Shown piece after piece: positions 5,715-5,786 of a stretch of DNA of 5,786 nt; the stretch's first letter is position 1, and each line of letters opens with the position of its first letter. The stretch is from contig CAZFXN010000093.1 in the NCBI GenBank assembly GCA_964523015.1, positions 1 through 5,786 of the forward strand. The letters run 5' to 3'. The notes below the pieces were generated by a model. That model was not told the DNA's origin. It did not search any database and saw nothing but the letters and a program-made list of their open reading frames with translations. The position numbers and the translations under genes are program-made. Origin of the DNA: JAWXBT01 sp964523015 (lineage in GTDB: Bacteria > Bdellovibrionota_C > UBA2361 > J135).

Positions 5715-5786
<72 letters not shown>

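Overview
The window reads as ordinary chromosomal housekeeping DNA from a Gram-negative bacterium of moderately low GC (about 40% by eye). The gene families are a Tat translocase subunit, an MJ0042 zinc-ribbon/DUF3426 membrane protein, a hexameric glutamate dehydrogenase, an scpA-scpB-rluB cluster and an initiator tRNA. ScpAB rather than MukBEF, together with a DUF3426 protein, suggests a deltaproteobacterium-like lineage in the broad sense. That placement is an inference and no marker here proves it. I see no mobile element, CRISPR array, phage gene or defence gene.

Layout. Bases 1-110 are the 3' end of a TatA/E-family gene on the plus strand. It converges, across 23 bases, on a minus-strand gene (134-1315) for a single-pass membrane protein with an N-terminal zinc ribbon, a low-complexity linker and a C-terminal DUF3426 domain. 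A 344-base divergent intergenic region (1316-1659) separates that gene from a plus-strand glutamate dehydrogenase gene (1660-2919). A second intergenic region (2920-3149) follows and is rich in inverted repeats. It leads into a tightly packed plus-strand operon: scpA (TTG start, 3150-4106), scpB (4129-4908) and rluB (GTG start, 4925-5683). The initiator tRNA-fMet gene begins at 5715 and runs off the window at its 3' end. It has its own strong sigma-70-type promoter, whose -35 box overlaps the rluB stop codon.

Function. ScpA (kleisin) and ScpB (winged-helix dimer) are the non-SMC subunits of the condensin-like SMC complex that organises and segregates the chromosome. RluB modifies 23S rRNA and is a frequent neighbour of scpAB in many bacterial phyla. 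With the initiator tRNA next door, this end of the window joins chromosome segregation to translation. Glutamate dehydrogenase links nitrogen assimilation or catabolism to the TCA cycle and appears to be a single-gene transcription unit.

No clearly novel system is visible. The points most worth a second look are small: the leader-poor initiator tRNA promoter at the rluB stop, U rather than C at tRNA position 1, a 14-base duplication that creates a five-codon mini-ORF coupled to the scpB start, a perfect 19-base palindrome and a stem-loop before scpA, and recurrent 14-15 base tandem duplications across unrelated genes.
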